Source of the DNA: Bacillota bacterium
GTDB lineage: Bacteria; Bacillota; Clostridia; Lachnospirales; Cellulosilyticaceae
DNA: 10,150 nucleotides
Reading direction: 5' to 3'
NCBI GenBank assembly: GCA_023457875.1
Contig: JAEXBC010000189.1
Span: 1 to 10,150, forward strand
Shown here: positions 8,386 to 10,150 of the stretch, piece after piece
Layout: each line of letters starts with the position of its first letter
Position numbering within the stretch: the first letter of the stretch is position 1
Position numbers and translations under genes: made by a program
Notes under the pieces: generated by a model
What the model was told of the DNA's origin: nothing
Seen by the model: only the letters and a program-made list of their open reading frames with translations
Database searches by the model: none

Positions 8386-8679
8386 AGGAAGCAAGAAAAC
8401 AACTCTTGAAGCTGTTCATTGTCTGTCATTCTCATTCCCACAGCTGAAATCCCCACTCTATTAGCACCTATGCAATGAGATCATTTCTCAACCTATAGCC
8501 ATAGAATAAAAAAGGAAATGGAACTGATTTATTTCAGATCCATTTCCTTTTATTAACATATAAAATATCAATTTTTCTCACAGTTGCTTACACATATTAA
8601 ACTGAGGTTTATTGTCGCTTTCTCTTTGGTAAGGTGAACCACAACCATTCATTTATATAGCGATATATTCAAGCTACAA
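8386..8679. other. Intergenic region between convergent genes
   Basis: No credible coding frame is seen on either strand. The region holds a small TGAGA/TCTCA hairpin at 8476-8490 and the bidirectional terminator at 8510-8551. The remaining stretch is plain AT-rich spacer. Confidence 0.6.
8510..8551. terminator. Bidirectional intrinsic terminator
   Basis: AAAGGAAATGGAACTGA (8511-8527) pairs with TCAGATCCATTTCCTTT (8534-8550), 16 of 17 positions, around a TTTATT loop. The plus strand ends in TTTTATT and the minus strand in CCTTTTTTATT, so it can end transcription of both the chemoreceptor gene and the acetyltransferase gene; the minus-strand U-tract is the better one. Confidence 0.85.
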
Positions 8680-9315
8680 TTATCGTAATACATTTGATCT
8701 TGAATAAATATAAAATAATTCCTGTGTATATGAATAGCCTTTTTCCATCTGCTCAAAAGAACTATCAAACGCTTCAAACCCGCTCTCATCTAATTGATGA
8801 GCGGGACTTTCTATATATTTCCAAGATTTATCTAAAAGAGCATCTTCTTCTAATACCTTTACCATAAGTGCAACAGGATATACATCTTCTTCCAAACACA
8901 CATTATATCGTTTGCAATTTCTAAATCCATAGCATACATAGTTTTCTGGATTTCCCCAAATTACTATCGTGTCATATCCTAGTTTCTTCGCTACCTCAAA
9001 TGAATGATTAAGAAGCTTTCTTCCATATCTTTTTCTCTGATAATCCGGATGAATTGTAAACGGTCCAAAAGACAAAATCTCTTTTTGAGTACCGTCATTT
9101 GCAATAAGCTTTGCTCTCACATACATAATGTGACCAATAATCTTTCCATCCTCTTCTAACACAAAATCCAGTTCAGGAATATAATCTTCACTTTTTCTAA
9201 CCTGATGTGCAAAATAATGTTCATTGCATCCTGGTACGGATAAGTTCCAAAATGTCTTCTTTATCATTTCCTCTACAGCTCTATAATCGTCTTGCTTTTC
9301 ATTTCTTATAATCAT
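8680..9315 (-). CDS. GNAT family N-acetyltransferase (YhbS-like)
   Basis: Predicted cytoplasmic acetyltransferase that moves an acetyl group from acetyl-CoA to an unknown amine. The GNAT fold covers about residues 1-150. Strand 4 and the acetyl-CoA loop are LSFGPFTIHPDYQRKRYGRKLL (split here as LSFGPFTIHP, 81-90, and DYQRKRYGRKLL, 91-102), matching the QxxRxG version of the pyrophosphate-binding motif. The later segment IVIWGNPENYVCYGF (117-131) is the block typical of the YhbS/COG3153 branch. The C-terminal 60 residues are acidic and outside the fold core. GAGGAG (plus-strand 9327-9332) lies 11 nt upstream of the ATG and sits inside the end of an upstream damaged reading frame, whose TGA overlaps this ATG. 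Substrate and pathway cannot be inferred; no link to the transporter operon is apparent. Confidence 0.9.
   Translation of the reverse strand: MIIRNEKQDDYRAVEEMIKKTFWNLSVPGCNEHYFAHQVRKSEDYIPELDFVLEEDGKIIGHIMYVRAKLIANDGTQKEILSFGPFTIHPDYQRKRYGRKLLNHSFEVAKKLGYDTIVIWGNPENYVCYGFRNCKRYNVCLEEDVYPVALMVKVLEEDALLDKSWKYIESPAHQLDESGFEAFDSSFEQMEKGYSYTQELFYIYSRSNVLR
8779..8805 (-). repeat. Hairpin inside the acetyltransferase gene
   Basis: CCCGCT plus CATC (8779-8784, 8787-8790) pairs with GATGAGCGGG (8796-8805), with a 2-nt bulge and a 5-nt loop. On the coding (minus) strand the stem is followed by TTTG, so it looks like a weak terminator within the last third of the gene. Confidence 0.55.
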
Positions 9316-9474
9316 CTACTCATTTTCTCCTCTATAGCGTTATCTCTCTTTTTCAATTCATATCGAAAATCTAACACTTCATCATAAAGCGCATTTTCTG
9401 ATTGGCACCTGAATTCAAATATATTTCCGTTAAAAAAATAAGAATTTATCTGTCACATATTTAAATCTTACCAA
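9312..9474 (-). pseudogene. Damaged small ORF upstream of the acetyltransferase
   Basis: Reading leftwards, a frame from about 9431 to the TGA at 9314-9312 encodes NGNIFEFRCQSENALYDEVL followed by DFRYELKKRDNAIEEKMSR. Its TGA overlaps the acetyltransferase ATG (ATGA), and the GAGGAG for that gene lies within it. It has no usable start. Upstream of a run of seven T (minus strand; plus 9432-9438) the reading continues in another frame as FEKLVRFKYVTDKFLFF. Removing one T would join the two frames, and a TTG at 9474 would then be a possible start. I do not recognise the product. The alternative is a chance open frame in AT-rich DNA, but the overlap and charged helical composition make a decayed coupled gene plausible. 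Confidence 0.35.
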
Positions 9475-9480
9475 TTTTTC

Positions 9481-9511
9481 AAAAAGAGGACAGAAGCTTC
9501 CTTCTATCCTC
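9481..9511 (-). terminator. Intrinsic terminator, minus strand
   Basis: On the minus strand GAGGATAGAAG (9511-9501) pairs with CTTCTGTCCTC (9496-9486) around a GAAG loop, 11 bp including one U-G pair, followed by five U (9485-9481). The opposite strand has an A-C mismatch and no U-run, so the signal is directed leftwards. It would end transcripts started at the promoter 9871-9843. Confidence 0.75.
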
Positions 9512-9718
9512 CTTATTCTACCTTCTTATTTATTCGAGCATGTTCTCGTTAATTGGTCGTAATTCTCAAACTTCATAGTTTGAAAGCCTAGTAAAATCAA
9601 GCTCTTATTTGTCCAAACTTTTCATCGTTGGGAACTTAAAGCAGAATTTATGACTTTCACTTCGTGATTCTCCGTGATGTCATTTTTGCTTCATGAAATC
9701 GATAATTTCGAAGGTCGT

Positions 9719-9795
9719 GATAATCCATGATGATACAGATTTGATTAGTCTCGATTGTGGCAAGTACTCATTAGGGTACCTGATCATGGATAATC
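9719..9795 (-). repeat. Long-range inverted repeat closing a 51-nt loop
   Basis: Plus-strand GATAATCCATGAT (9719-9731) and ATCATGGATAATC (9783-9795) are complementary at 12 of 13 positions. They could form the closing stem of a domain in the candidate RNA. The enclosed sequence has a further GTAC/GTAC pairing. Confidence 0.6.
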
Positions 9796-9842
9796 ATAAA
9801 GGAAGAGCAATCTCTAAAAAATAGACAGATTGCTACACAAAT

Positions 9843-9871
9843 ATTATATGTTCTTCATTGTGATTTTTCAA
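9843..9871 (-). promoter_or_regulatory. Sigma-A promoter reading leftwards
   Basis: On the minus strand, TTGAAA (9871-9866) is separated by exactly 17 bp from a perfect TATAAT (9848-9843). It starts right after the stop codon (9874-9872) of the truncated gene tail, and the predicted start site near 9836 lies just before the first hairpin of the candidate RNA. This is the best-formed promoter seen in the window. Confidence 0.7.
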
Positions 9872-10018
9872 TCAATTTTTATTTTTCAATAAATCAAATA
9901 GGGCAGCTTCGTTATTCTTCTGCTTATGAACCCTATGGTATTTCTTAATACTTTCCACTAGGAAATTCGGATTGTCAAAATACTCTTTTATAAATGTGGG
10001 AGATTTGACATTTTTTAT
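9872..10018 (-). pseudogene. C-terminal remnant of an unrecognised gene
   Basis: On the minus strand an open frame ends at 9874-9872 and encodes IKNVKSPTFIKEYFDNPNFL followed by VESIKKYHRVHKQKNNEAAL and FDLLKNKN, a charged helical tail that reads like real protein. There is no ribosome binding site or sensible start: the only upstream Met (10129) reads back through sequence that looks like the leader of the plus-strand ORF at 10131. I infer that the 5' part was removed or displaced, probably by the element entering from the right; the junction is somewhere near 10018-10035. The family is not recognised. Confidence 0.4.
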
Positions 10019-10150
10019 TTTCAGGTTAATTGTAAAATGAAGTTGAACTAAATAAAAAATCCATAGAGATTTATCCTGTGTTAAGATTGAATCACCACAA
10101 CACAACTTTAACAGGAAAGGATTAATCACTATGGACTACCCTAATAATAC
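10019..10150 (+). mobile_element. Possible left end of an insertion element
   Basis: The remnant frame on the minus strand gives way here to non-coding leader-like sequence running up to a plus-strand start codon at 10131. The leader holds a hairpin: ATCCTG..TTAAG (from 10073) against CTTTAACAGG (10106-10115), with AAAGGAT following. This is what an insertion sequence end followed by its transposase gene would look like, but the terminal repeat partner and the transposase lie outside the window and the family cannot be named. Confidence 0.3.
10131..10150 (+). CDS. Start of an ORF cut by the window edge
   Basis: ATG at 10131 with GGAAAGGA (10114-10121) 9 nt upstream begins a frame MDYPNN that runs off the window. 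The good ribosome binding site and the leader hairpin suggest a real gene. Its position next to a truncated gene suggests a transposase, but six to seven residues prove nothing. Confidence 0.4.

Larger units (their letters stand above)
9481..9836 (-). ncRNA. Candidate structured RNA or attenuated leader, unknown class
   Basis: A transcript from the promoter at 9871-9843 would begin near 9836 and end at the terminator, giving about 355 nt with no convincing ORF (the longest Met-started frame noticed, near 9733, has 23 codons and no ribosome binding site). Inverted repeats in 5' to 3' order are AGCAATCT/AGATTGCT (9834-9827 with 9813-9806, at the very 5' end), the 13-bp pair 9795-9783 with 9731-9719 (12 of 13), GAAAT/ATTTC (9709-9695), ATGAC...TCAC/GTGA...GTCAT (9683-9650), TCAAACT/AGTTTGA (9583-9566) and CGAG/CTCG (9548-9535), then the terminator. 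I found no T-box AGGGUGG, FMN, cobalamin, purine or tmRNA signature. It could be an independent RNA or a leader controlling the acetyltransferase by attenuation. Transcription is inferred. Confidence 0.4.

Noticed and set aside
9535..9548. CGAGCATGTTCTCG as a LexA/SOS-type operator
   Set aside because: Only one half resembles the Gram-positive box, and the spacing and the second half do not match the consensus.
9663..9721. Threefold CGTGAT as a short direct-repeat array or CRISPR-like structure
   Set aside because: Copies are only six bases long with uneven spacing (10 and about 42 nt), so they are not a repeat-spacer array; they are better explained as parts of the hairpins in this region.

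Overview
The window looks like a chromosomal segment of a low-GC Gram-positive anaerobe, most likely a Clostridia/Lachnospiraceae-type organism. The coding sequence is AT-rich, most genes have purine-rich ribosome binding sites, the binding protein is a lipoprotein with a Thr/Gly linker, and the sensor kinase/AraC-type regulator pair is of a kind common in that group. No rRNA, tRNA or CRISPR array was seen.

Positions 1-6510 (+) form one apparent operon of five genes. They are a lipoprotein solute-binding protein of the AfuA/FbpA/PhnS (COG1840) type, an ABC ATPase with a TOBE tail, a fused two-domain permease, a LytS/YesM-type sensor histidine kinase with an extracellular sensor domain, and a short REC-AraC response regulator. 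The first gap carries a perfect 12-bp hairpin. The remaining gaps are 2 nt, 21 nt and an 8-nt overlap. The set resembles two known systems at once: the AfuABC hexose-phosphate importer and the staphylococcal HptRSA hexose-phosphate sensor. My best inference is import and sensing of a phosphorylated sugar or other organophosphate, with the binding protein possibly serving both jobs. The substrate is not proven by sequence.

Positions 6655-8385 (+) encode a methyl-accepting chemotaxis protein whose signalling-tip sequence departs from the usual consensus. A strong bidirectional terminator at 8510-8551 separates it from a convergent GNAT acetyltransferase gene (8680-9315, -). A damaged reading frame lies just upstream of the acetyltransferase; its stop codon overlaps the acetyltransferase start as ATGA.

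The right end (about 9312-10150) is the most unusual part. On the minus strand a well-formed sigma-A promoter (TTGAAA, 17 bp, TATAAT at 9871-9843) is followed by about 325 nt without a credible ORF but with many inverted repeats, and then by an intrinsic terminator (9511-9481). This has the layout of an unassigned structured RNA, or of an attenuated leader for the acetyltransferase operon. The promoter starts directly after the stop codon of a start-less gene tail (9872 to about 10018, -). That tail ends where sequence resembling the start of another element, possibly an insertion sequence with its ORF beginning at 10131, enters from the right.
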